In this document: positions 1 through 10,974 of the stretch, piece by piece
How positions within the stretch are numbered: position 1 is the stretch's first letter
How the letters are laid out: each line of letters opens with the position of its first letter
Source: Halichondria panicea
Lineage: Eukaryota; Porifera; Demospongiae; Suberitida; Halichondriidae
Assembly: GCF_963675165.1 (NCBI RefSeq)
Contig: NC_087377.1
Location: 1,761,501 to 1,825,500, forward strand
Reading direction: 5' to 3'
Length of the DNA stretch: 64,000 nt
The notes under the pieces: model-generated
Database searches by the model: none
What the model was told of the DNA's origin: nothing
What the model saw: the letters and a program-made list of their open reading frames with translations, nothing else
Program-made: the position numbers and the translations under genes

Positions 1-141
1 TAGTTAAACGCATAACTATGCTGTATAATTATACTGGGAACGTTTCTCCAACAAATCAAATTGCTTTGGGCATAATCCTAGCTTGGCCTAGGCTCTCCTT
101 TTTCTGTTCTTTAGTTCTAAATACGTGACGAATTGGAGGAA

Positions 142-216
142 CAAAGAAAGAAAGAAGGAAGAGACAAAGAAAAAGGAGATTCCTTTTTCTTTGTCTCTTC
201 CTTCTTTCTTTCTTTG
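142..216. repeat. Perfect 36-bp hairpin, purine/pyrimidine rich
   Basis: 142-177 is the exact reverse complement of 181-216 with a GAT loop. One arm is all A/G apart from two C residues. The related sequence near 35.18 kb lacks the second arm. Confidence 0.85.
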
Positions 217-288
217 CAATTGCCGCGCCAATTTTTGTAACTTATTTATCAATAAAAACAACGTTGTCATGTATATATACTATGCATA

Positions 289-482
289 TCGTATAGCGGG
301 TGATGTGGGGTAAAATATTTGTTATTATCGTGGGGAAGCTGCATGGCCTACATGAAATTTCCGCCACGAAAACGTAGGTGTGCTTACTGTAACGCATACT
401 AACAAAATGTATACTCGCGAAAATCACCATTCCCATCCAGTTAAACGAATCTCACGAAAATTTACCCACTATAATTATACGG
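289..482. mobile_element. CCGTATAGC-family MITE, copy 1
   Basis: Inverted ends of the type GTATAGCGGGT ... ACCCACTATA..ACGG with internal GTGGGGTAAAAT and its complement. Family copies are at 12474, 14343, 30405, 42653 and 48857. Confidence 0.55.
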
Positions 483-822
483 TAGTAAGACTTTTGCTCA
501 GAAGCAGAGACACACACACCTGTTCACATTTCTTAAGCTCAGATGGCACCAATGCAAAACTGTGAAAATACTTTCAATGTAAGTACAACCAGAAGTCTCG
601 AGGTGAGCTGCGCGTTTACCTCCTCAAGAGAAGGCCACACACGGATTGAAGCTAGTACAAGAGCACTGACTTACACTTGTACCTCTGCTTCAGAGCAAAA
701 TGAGCAAAAATAAAATTGCTTCTCCTCCAAACACTTCAAGCTTTTTAAACTAGTCCGCCAATTCTTAGCTAAATGAAAACATTCTCCCTTAGGTATTACA
801 ATACAGATATAATAATACAGTC

Positions 823-900
823 CTACACTTTGCCCACTTTATGTGTTACCTCATTGAAATCAATTAGCATATTTATAAATTAGGTATGGGCAAAGTGTAG
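823..900. mobile_element. Short palindromic element CTACACTTTGCCCA, copy 1
   Basis: CTACACTTTGCCCA at the left and TGGGCAAAGTGTAG at the right, about 78 bp in all. Copies at 2083-2161 and 30948-31026. Confidence 0.6.
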
Positions 901-902
901 TA

Positions 903-1297
903 CCGTATATCTTCTAATTTATCGGACAGAAAAAAATAATTATTTTGGAAATTGTCCGGGTATAATTGGAACAGATTTTTATAGAGCATGCGAAGTGTCC
1001 GGAATAATTAGAACAAGCAAGCAGCTGCATGCGAGCTAGCTAGGTTTAATAGAACAAGGTACGACTGAATAGTTGCACTAACTTCTAAAACTAGCTACTC
1101 AAAGCTATCTAACTGCAGCACTCCAAGTCTTACTTGCCGTCTATGAATGGTAACTCAACTTTTCAAGGTATTGTCCGGATATTTAGAACAAATGTAATAT
1201 TAAAGTACTGGAGTGTCCGTTGTATTAGAACAACAAAAATTGCCCAAAAGAGTGTCCGGGGTAATTAGAAGTGTCCGATAAATTAGAAGATATACGG
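903..1297. mobile_element. 395-bp TA-flanked MITE with GTCCGG internal repeats
   Basis: Ends CCGTATATCTTCTAATTTAT and its complement, flanked by TA on both sides (901-902, 1298-1299). The paralogous site near 31027 has a single TA and no insert. Inside, a GTCCGGxxTAATTAGAAC motif recurs about six times. Confidence 0.8.
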
Positions 1298-2082
1298 TAT
1301 CTGTTTTAATTTGTTTCACCTTATAATTATCACGGCGCTCGGACAATAGAAGATACCAGACTTGAGTTTCATTCTGATTTCTGTCACAGATCTTGATCCT
1401 TTGATATCGTAGAAACGGGACTTGCACGCATGCAGCAGTAATTCAGTCTGCAGGTGTGTTATGCAATGCATGTGTAGTCAGTGGGAATCGAAGTGATAAG
1501 AACACATGCATGTTCAATGCTGTTAACAAGGCCATTGTGCAACAGAGAATTTCCTAACAGCAAAACCACAATAGATAATGTTTTCCTAAGCCTAAACTTG
1601 AACCAAGCAAGAGTACTCTTGTGTATAAATAAAACAGCCCCTATAAAGGCCACCTCTGTACAATGGCCAAAACATGTATACATTTCCCACTGTGCACAAA
1701 ACCCACAAGTGTGTGACTGAGGCAAAACAGTTGGTAAACCACAGACATAAGACACTACCTACTTCTTGCTTACTCAGATAACAAGATTGAATTGCAAGCC
1801 TCTGTACTTAATTCTTAAGCTCAGATGGCACCAATGCAAAACTGTGAAAATACTTTCAATACAAGAGTCTCGAGGTCAGCTGCGCGTTTACCCCCTCGAG
1901 AGAAGGCCGTACAAGAGCACTGACTTATACTTGTACCTCTGCTTCAGAGCAAAATGAGCAAAATTAAAATTGCTTCTCCTCCAAACACTTCAATTTTAAA
2001 CTAGTCCGCCAATTCTTAATTTCATAAGCTAAATGAAAACATTCTCCCTTAGGTATTCCAATAGAGATATAATAATACAGTC

Positions 2083-2161
2083 CTACACTTTGCCCACTTT
2101 ATGTGTTACCTCATTGAAATCAATTTAGCATAATTATAAATTAGGTATGGGCAAAGTGTAG
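2083..2161. mobile_element. Short palindromic element CTACACTTTGCCCA, copy 2
   Basis: Same element as at 823-900, inside a second tandem copy of the surrounding block (about 1800-2500 repeats about 540-1760). Confidence 0.6.
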
Positions 2162-3831
2162 TATTTGTTGTGATTTCTGTCACAGATCTTGATTCTTTGT
2201 AGAAACGGGACTTGCACGCATGCAGCAGTAATTCAGTCTGCAGATGTGTAGTCAGTGGGAATCAAAGTGATAAAAACACATGCATGTTCAATGCTGTTAA
2301 CAGGCCATTGTGCAATAGAGAATTTCCTAACAGCAACCCACAAGTGTGTGACTGAGGCAAAACAGTTGGTAAACCACAGACATAAGACACTACCTACTTC
2401 TCACAACTCCAAGGCATGGGGTCAGCTTACTCAGATAACAAGATTGCATCCACCAGTTGCAAGCCTCTGTACTAGCTATAATTATCCTTGAGATTGTAAG
2501 CAATTCCTATACTAGGTTTGTGAGCTACTACTACTAGTCACACAGACTGAATGTCTGGAGCTATATAAGAGAGAAACTGTCTTCGTCGGGGCAAAGTACT
2601 TAGATAGTTCTATATACATGTCCAGACCTACTTTGAGTGTAACCATGCAGTAATATATTCCCCATGCACTCAGCAATACTATGCTCACCTGATGGGATGT
2701 TGTGGGGGGGGGGGCTGCATGGGGTAACTGGATTAGGACTCTCATGCAGGGGGGGGGTCTTGTACACCCTTGCAGCTGGAAGGCTTGGGAGAAAAAAAAG
2801 GATAGTCATTTATACTCAATAATTATTATGTTCCTCACTTGTCTAATTGTGTGTTTGCTTCCAACATGCTGCACTGTTCAGCCCATCACTCAATCACTGT
2901 GCTCGATCTCGCTGCATGGCATGTTCATAAAACTACTCTGAAAAGCACTCGACGTGTGCTAGAAGGTCATAAGAAGTTTTAAAACCAAGTTGTCACTTAG
3001 AGTTGAAATGTGACGACATCTGCAGAACAACAATTAACGTTGTTAGCATGCATGGTTGCTGAATACAATAGTCTATACAATTTAATCATATTGGATATAA
3101 ATGTTTCCTCACTAGTGTAGTGTCTCCATGATTATGCAGCCAGTCAGTGACATCAATCTCGCTCGCTGGTTTGTGTTGTCACTAAGAGTTGAGACATCTG
3201 CAAAACAGCAAAACAGGCAATAATTGTTAGCTGGTTGCAGAATACAGACTGCAGAATTATTAATGCACAGAATAATATTATTGTGACAATGACCTAACAG
3301 CAAAACTCATGCTTGCGCTTACTAGTTACATATACACAACTATAGGATTTTATTATACACAGCAATCCACTTACCATGCATCAGTTGCTTGGGTGGTTGG
3401 AAAGACACCATTTTCCTCTGGTGAGTTTCTTCATCCCCACAAGGAGGTTGCGCAATCAGATCATAAATAGTGAGCCCCACCCCCCTTCTTGTTTTTGCAC
3501 ATGTGGACTGTTTCCCATGTTTAATATAGCTATGGCAGCTAGCTGTGGGCCTCAAGGATCCCACTTTTGTATATACAAGCCAACTCCTAGAAGGAGGAGT
3601 AGGTATAATGTTTGCATTCCCAAGTTTATGTTCATTTTATATTCTGGTTCTCAATAACATTGCTGCTGAATTATTAGCAAGAGAGAGTGCATGTGATACA
3701 CAACTGTTACAAGACTAATAGTTATGGTTTCAAATGTTCAAGACTATGGACTTCAGAGAACTGATCTCTCGTTCCCTCGTGACATCCCAGCAGCTGGCTA
3801 TCTTGTTAACTGCGACTTCTCTTTAGTTCAC

Positions 3832-3834
<3 letters not shown>

Positions 3835-3861
<27 letters not shown>
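3835..3861. repeat. (GA)n microsatellite
   Basis: About 13 GA units following CACCTGAG; the paralogue at 34523 is shorter. Confidence 0.9.
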
Positions 3862-3864
<3 letters not shown>

Positions 3865-4460
3865 TACCATGCAAAGGAGGTTACCATGCAAACAATGTAG
3901 GAGGAGGGTCTAATGTGTATAATAATCAATTTTCAGTTAATAAAGGTATTGACTAAATATTGACCAGGTGCATGTTTCCTTTACCATTCAATCAATGGGT
4001 ATCCCAACTCTTTGAAATCGGATGTTCGTAGTAGAACCTAAAATTTAGCTATAAAATTCTGAATAGTACATGCACCCATTTATACTGAATGATTATTATA
4101 CTGAATAATTATATAGCCCAAGTTATGGACAATTTGGGCCTGAAATAAATCACTGATCTAAAAACACCATTATTGGACGTTCCAAACAAATATACTGTGT
4201 TTGGTCCTGCTTGGTCTAAATACAGTTACCATAAGACCTCAATTTAATTAAAGTGATACTTTTAAGATCTCTGCCAGAGGTTGCTTTTTTTGGAGGTGAA
4301 AAATTATTCGCATCTAATTGGAGGTAGGTACACCTAGTACCAAGAATAGAGAGAGTATCGAACGTAGGCATACTGTGTATCGAAAGTAGATGTCATCACC
4401 CACACTTGGATTGCCCGTATGTCCCGAGGGGGGGGGGGGGGTAGTGGGGCAACACCAGAG

Positions 4461-4576
4461 GAGGTCTGACATGCGTGCACGAATCACTATATAGTTCAGT
4501 GCATTGTGGTCACGTGATACGTCCAGGCCAAATGCACTAGCACTTGTAGTGATTTGTGCACGCATGTCGGACCTCC
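4461..4576. mobile_element. GAGGTCYGACATGCGTGCAC inverted-repeat element, copy 1
   Basis: About 116 bp: GAGGTCTGACATGCGTGCAC at the left, its near-complement GTGCACGCATGTCGGACCTC at the right. Copies at 23229-23349 and 39782-39898, each within the same duplicated block. Confidence 0.65.
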
Positions 4577-4672
4577 CCGACCTACACATTGATGATAGGT
4601 GCACTACAACAAAGGGAGCTAGTCTATAGATAGAGTATCTGGGTCCACTCAATAAGACCTGACACTACTCAC

Positions 4673-4711
4673 CCTAGCATTGTCCAGCTCCCTCTGCAGA
4701 CTAGCCACCAT
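4673..4711 (-). other. Repeated candidate 5-prime exon, copy 1
   Basis: A 39-nt open stretch MVASLQRELDNAR followed by a GTGAGT donor, within a block of about 300 bp found at four places in the window (also 23469-23507, 40012-40050, 54014-54058). Conservation of the ATG, the coiled-coil-like heptad and the donor suggests a genuine first exon, but I cannot find its partner exon, and its phase does not fit the kinase exon at 22763. Confidence 0.3.
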
Positions 4712-5061
4712 ATCCACCAGCAGCAGCACTTAGTCAGGATGCCTTGAGACAGTCTCACTCTCTGGCTAGCTCTCTCTCTTCACTGCTTGTAGCCTTGTGT
4801 GCATGGAGCCATCTCTGTTAGAAACTGGGATCTATATACTGAGCTATATACTGTTTCAATGCTGCCTAGCTGTGAAGCTCTTAGTCTAGTCTATAGCAGA
4901 GTCGAGTCTACGGTAGCTAGATCTATATAGCTCAGTAGGCCATGTGCAAATTTATAAATTCATTACTGCAGTGATCTTTACCAGATTACTGGCTAATATT
5001 TGTTCCCAAGTTGAAAGATCCATACCAAGAACATTGTCAGTAAAAAAAAAACTCATGCCAC

Positions 5062-5174
5062 TTTATTCATTACCACAATAAGCGTCAAACAAAACAAAAT
5101 AATGTGCAAATGTGCTTATGGTTCTATAGTGTTGGTAGTGTCTGATGGTGTTGACTGATCCATGACCTCCAGTC
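5062..5174 (-). other. Roco-like gene A, terminal exon, 3-prime UTR and poly(A) signal
   Basis: A pyrimidine-rich tract and a TGCAG acceptor at 5176-5175 precede an exon starting GACTGG. Its first two bases complete a TGA stop. An AATAAA hexamer lies on the minus strand at 5067-5062. In another frame the exon could read LEVMDQSTPSDTTNTIEP before a TAA, but that frame does not fit the phase of the upstream exon, and a stop breaks it in the copy at 63.1 kb. Confidence 0.45.
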
Positions 5175-8100
5175 CTGCATGAGGAGGGAGGGAGACACAA
5201 GAGTCAGCAACTAGCAAACCTACACTTGCAGTATATATCCAATACCATTTTGACAGTGTGTATTGCAAACACTTGGAATGCTGTTCTTACTATAATTATA
5301 CAATTCACTATTGCATGGCACTACTGTACTGACAAGCAAGCTCACAAAGCTAATGGTCGAAGTGATCATAAACTAGGTACATTTGTAACTCACATGTATG
5401 CTCCACACAGGCCTTGTGAATGCTGCGAACTGCCTCTCCGTCCTCAATCTTTGTAGCAATTTTCACTAATCGACCGTAAGTAGCTGTTGAATTCGATGGA
5501 TTTAATTGGAGAATATTTTTACTCTTCCACTTCTTTAGAGCAGCGAGGAATTTCCCTGGAATACCAACAAATGTGTGATCGATAGCACCAATCTCAGCAT
5601 CACTGAGGCCCAGCCTGTGCTTGTATCTGTCATAGCCAGCAATCTCGGTAGACAACTGGAGAAGAGCTTCATTCGAGCACTCTTGACTCAACTGAGCTGC
5701 AGTCGCTGTCACTATCGTCTGATTTGGTTGAACTGTACAGATCACATTATACATATACAACGCTATACTCTGAAATGTACACCAAATACTTTATCACTGT
5801 CACATGAGACCCCATACACAATACAACTGTCAAGGCTATAATTGAAGATTACTTCAATTTAGATTGCTATACTTGTACAATAATTATGTCGTGAATAATT
5901 ATAGTGATTACATTAATTCCCAAGTTGTTCCCTTAATTAGCTTATGCTAAAATCAATATTAAAGTTCCAACAAACATGTGAAAAAATGGATTAGGCAGGT
6001 GAAATAAGCAAGTATAATTATAGGAGAGTCGTACCAATGACATGTACATGTACAATTATAGTACTTAGAATGCTGTATACTATTATTGCATGGCACAACT
6101 GCATGACGAGCAAGCTCACAAAGTTAATAAGGTAACTCACGTGTATCCTTGACACAGGCCTTGTGAATGCTGCGAACTGCCTCTCCGTCCTCAATCTCTG
6201 AGGCAATTTCCACTAATCGACCGTAAGTAGCTGACGATTTTGATGGATTATCGAAAATGATGCTTTTACTCTTCCACTTCTTTAGAGCAGCGTGAAATCT
6301 CCCTGGGATATTATCAATGGTTTGATCGATATTCTCAATCTCAGCATCACTAAGGCCCAGCCTGTGCTTGTATTTGTCATAGCCAGCTATCTCGGTAGAC
6401 AACTGGAGAAGAGCTTCATCCGAGCACTCTTGACTCAACTGAGCTGCAGTCGCTGTCGTCTCACGTTGTTGAACTGTACAGATAAAACATACACAGTTAA
6501 GTGACATCATTTCCTCTATAAAATGTACAGTACTGTTCGGATTTACAAAATAATACTACAGTCAAACCAATGCACAGTATCTGCTACCTGACTGAGTGGT
6601 TGTGTGTGAAGTGGCTAGTGGAGTCACTGCATTACCTGTGAGGAGGATATGACAATATAACAGTCATGCACTAGAGTACCACTTCATTACACAATGTTAC
6701 GGTCAAGCTTCTCTTAGACCTAGGAGCTAAAGAATCCAAAGTGCCATAAATAAAAAGCTTCACTATAGCTATAATTATTATACATTAAATAAATTCTTGG
6801 GGCAGAGATCAAACTGAAAATGACTTTCCAAATAAAAAAGCTCACACTAAAATTAATGGTAAATGGAATTGGGCAATTGTAAGAGTTCTGTTGTGATTTT
6901 GGGGCAGAGGAAGTAAACACTGTGTACATTGGTTATGTAGAAAATCACAACTTAGTATGTGATAAATGGATCAACTAGGACAACGGGGATACTTGAGGTT
7001 AGATAACTGACTTGTATCCTCTTTGTAGAGAGCTGTGTAGAGAGTGAGGAGCACTTTCCCAGCAGCTGCATCCTTCACCTCACACTGGTAGTGACCAAAG
7101 TCCTCCTCTCTCATGCATGGGAAGCTCACAGTGTTGGGCTGATCATCAGTTGTCTTGATCTGACGTCTGGAGCCCTCTTTGCTCCAGTGGAAGGAGAAAC
7201 CATATTCAGCAAACTTTAGCACCTCTAGTTCCGTCGTGCTTCCTAGACACACGTGCTGTACATGTATAAAAAAAGTAAACAGTATAACTAAAAAAAACGA
7301 AGGTTGCATTACAATATAAGGCACACACACACACACACACAAACATACTTTTCCCAGCCATACTTGTTGTTCTGATTTGAGACTAACTGCTTTCTTGGAA
7401 GCCTCACAGATAAACCTGATTCGTGATTTGCTAGAGAGAGCACACAGATGGTTGACGCTGCGTTCAGTACAATCCTTGGAACAGGGACATTGGAATGCAA
7501 TATGCATCACCAGATGCTGGAACAGGCACTTGAGAGTGTAGAGGATTGCTGACAGCACATATCCACAGATGTCATGAAGAGAGGTATCAGGGTCGTCTCG
7601 AGAGATTCGAATTTCGTAGCTCTTTTCGTGGGAGAGTAGTGTAACCGTATGAACATCATCGACAGAAAACGATACACAATTTCGTTTGACGCCATCTTCC
7701 ACCAATTCCCACGTCAATCCGAGAATTCCATGAGGGCCTTGGGAAACTAGTCGAGTGATGAGCCCACAGAAGACTCCTGTTGGTACGTAACCAAAGCTGA
7801 ATGTGATGTAGAGTGGTTCTGGGTTGTTGGTATCTGGTTGAGGTGGGTTGGTTAGCTCGTCTTGTGAAGCACAGTCCAAAATAGCTGGCATGAGGTAGGT
7901 GATTCGAGTGACCTTCGGATCATTGGCATCTTTGTGAACGATTTCAGAAAGAAGGTTGAGATATTGCAGCAGTATGATGAGATGCTTGGCTGGGATAATC
8001 TCTCCTTTCTTGAGCATCTTTGCAACATCAGGACCATTACAGTACTTGATAATGGCCTTCAGTGAAAACTGCCCCATCTTGACCAACTCCGCTCGCTCAA

Positions 8101-10892
8101 ATTCAGTGACGTGGCCTTCAGAATGGAGGATGCGTAAAGCAGCAAGGATCAGTTGGCTGATGCTAGTGAAGATCACTTCAGGGGTGCAGAACATGTGGTT
8201 GCTTAGCCAGCCATCGATATCATTGGGTACGTTCTCGTAATGGAGTATGGATCCAATCTTCTGTAGATACCTGTGTGTGTGTGCGTGTGCGTGCGTATGT
8301 GTGTGTGTGTGTGTGTGGGGGGGGGGGTGGGTTAGGTGAGAACTATAACAGAATAATAATGGACACACAAAATAATCGTACGTACATGCATTGGAGGTAA
8401 TTACTGTATTAAATGTTTGCCATACATATACGTGTATGCATTAATTGGACAGAAGACAAAAATTACAAACTTACCAAAGACAGAATTTGGTATCTTCTTC
8501 ATCCATTTCCAACAATCTCCCTATTTCCAGACAGTCTTCCATCGACACAATTGAGTACTCCATCCGCAGTAGTGTGCCCAGTAGGAGCCATTTTGGTTTG
8601 ATGGGCAAGGATGCATCCTTGAAATGAGACGCGAAAACATCGCTCAGAAAATCACGAATCGGGGCAATGTCAGACTGTTCAGTTCCAGCAAAGTTGTCCA
8701 CGGCAAAAAAGGAAGATTCAGAATCTGGCGGAGGTGATACCAGGATCTCGGCAAACTTTTGAGTGGTTGCTTTCAGAGCATCGTTGACCTGCTTGATTTT
8801 CTCTTTCGGATTCTCCAACTTGTCCACGTGAGTACCGATCAAAGCTGCTACTGGACGAACTTGTTGGAACTTTTCAAACTTCTCGCTCAATTTGGAGGTG
8901 GTTTTGTACTTGGCATCTTCTCGAGAGACGTGATGGATACTGGCAACTGCTGAGAGGATTTGAGAGACTGTGGCTTCCACTGTGTGAACAGCTTTGAATG
9001 GAGTAATGACTGTGTTGTCACGACTGAAGGGAATATCGTAGGGTTCGTCAAGTTCCTTGCTGAGATCCAAGAACACTAGATACATGGCAGGACCATTACA
9101 TAGGGCTGGTAGCATTTCTAGGAAGGCAGGTTGTCCTCCAACATCGTTAATGTTTAGCAAGGTGTTGCCGAGACATTTGGCCATTTCGGAATAGTTTCCA
9201 TTCTTTATCAGTTTTTGTAATCTAGCTTTGATGGGTATGAGCCTGTTCTGTTGGTGAGCATTCTCTTGTATTTCAGTGCGTGTTTTTTCTTGAGGCTTTG
9301 ACCGAGGCTTTTCAAGAGAAAGTGGCTTGGGTGTGCTTGTGTGCTTTTCGCTTTCGGGGACAGTTTTTGACTTTTTCTCAGTTGGGGCACTCGGAACTTC
9401 ATCGACCTTGCTACTGTACATGTAGCCAAAGAGGATCCTTGCTTCCTCCTCCACGTCCTTGGAACAAACCCATTCTGTGGCATCTTTATTCATGTAGGCG
9501 ACCACTTGATGGCAATTGGTGAGTAGCGTACTGCGTAGCTTTGCCTTGTCTCCAGCAGAACTAATATTTTCGATATCTTTCAGTAAACGGCCAAGAGTTG
9601 TTGTTTTACCCACGAATGGTGGCCCGACAAGAAGGAGGCGGAGGTACTGCATGGAGATAGTGTCTTTGTCAGTCATCAGATTGTCCAATTTCTTCAGATA
9701 TCGCTTTTGCTCTCCAATCACTGCATAATTATAAAAGAGAGCAATAATTATTAAACTGTACATGCACTCAAACATGTTATGTTATTGATATTGTACAGAC
9801 ATGCACTATCACAACTATACACAGGCAATTTGGACTGAAGCCGAATATAATGTATATAATCTATCGTGGATTCAATTTCAATGATTATTATTTTTTCTAA
9901 GAGTTTAGAAAGAGATCTTTCAATACTCAGTTGGTCCCTTTTATAGGCTACTACATGTACCTTTACAACTACTAGTGGGAAGAAAACCTAAAACATTTAC
10001 TATGGAATTCAGCAAAACTAATGAATACACTAAATTCCTTCAAACACATGTCTTTTATTACGATTTATATGACCAGTCAGACGAGTTTAACGTCATTGGG
10101 CAGTGGCGTAGGCAGAGGGGGGGCTGAGGGGCTAGAGCCCCCCCCCTTTTGTGCTTTATCAACTCCAACTCAGCTTGAATCACCGCGATTTGTCAATGTA
10201 TTCTGCACTGTACTGTATGCATAGTTACTAGAATGATGTCATTGAATGGAAATGTGGGCAGGGCTATCTAATGCGCATACTGACTGCTGAGGAAAAGTGA
10301 TGACCTTTTTTTTAGTATTATACTCTGGCCCTGCTCAACTGATTTGAGCCCTGCCCTTTCCAAAATCCTGGCTACGCCACTGTTGGGCAACAAGTTAGTT
10401 ATTGCAGGCGCCCTGTGCAACATGCCATATAATTTGATGACATAATGCCCTCGGGGCCTGCGGCCCTCGGGCATTATATTGCTCCAGTGCAATATATGGC
10501 ATGTTGCACTCTGGCTGGGCAATAACTAATACATAACATAAGCTACTAATAGCTTTTATGCACATGATAAACAATTTAATTTTGCTGCATGTAAAAACTC
10601 ACAGAGTGGGTGATGATCGACCATGATTGTTGTTAAAAACGATCGATGCGTTCTAGTGCAGATCTAACTACTAAGTAGAGTAGCAACACTCGGTAAACAA
10701 GTTTGGCTGCGTGCTCTTCTGAAAAGGCTGCAATGGCATTCCAAGTAAGCAAAACTAGGCATAACTCGAGAACAAAGCATTATTTTGCAAATCCACGAAT
10801 TAAAATCCAAGTAAACATGACTAGAAGCCTATGGAAACTCTTACTTGCACTTGATTCATCCTTAAGCAGCTGTAGCAGTCCACGCACGCACG

Positions 10893-10974
<82 letters not shown>

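Larger units (their letters stand above)
238..4990. repeat. Segmental duplication block, left copy (non-coding)
   Basis: Closely similar to 30361-35000 up to about 4.3 kb, and to 39690-40340 beyond it. Differences are mostly insertions and deletions of small elements (for example 903-1297 here and 31390-33100 in the other copy). Apart from the small candidate exon at 4673-4711, I see no convincing gene. Short open frames here are not conserved between copies. Confidence 0.7.

Noticed and set aside
3340..3660. Open frames on both strands with a GTAAGT donor near 3374 on the minus strand
   Set aside because: The paralogous segment at 34.05-34.35 kb has stops and indels in the same frames, so the coding potential is not conserved.
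6971..7255. Reading the Ig exon to the stop at 6971 as the gene end
   Set aside because: A conserved GTCAGT donor in both copies gives phase 1, and all downstream linker and death-domain exons continue in phase; the stop is probably intronic.
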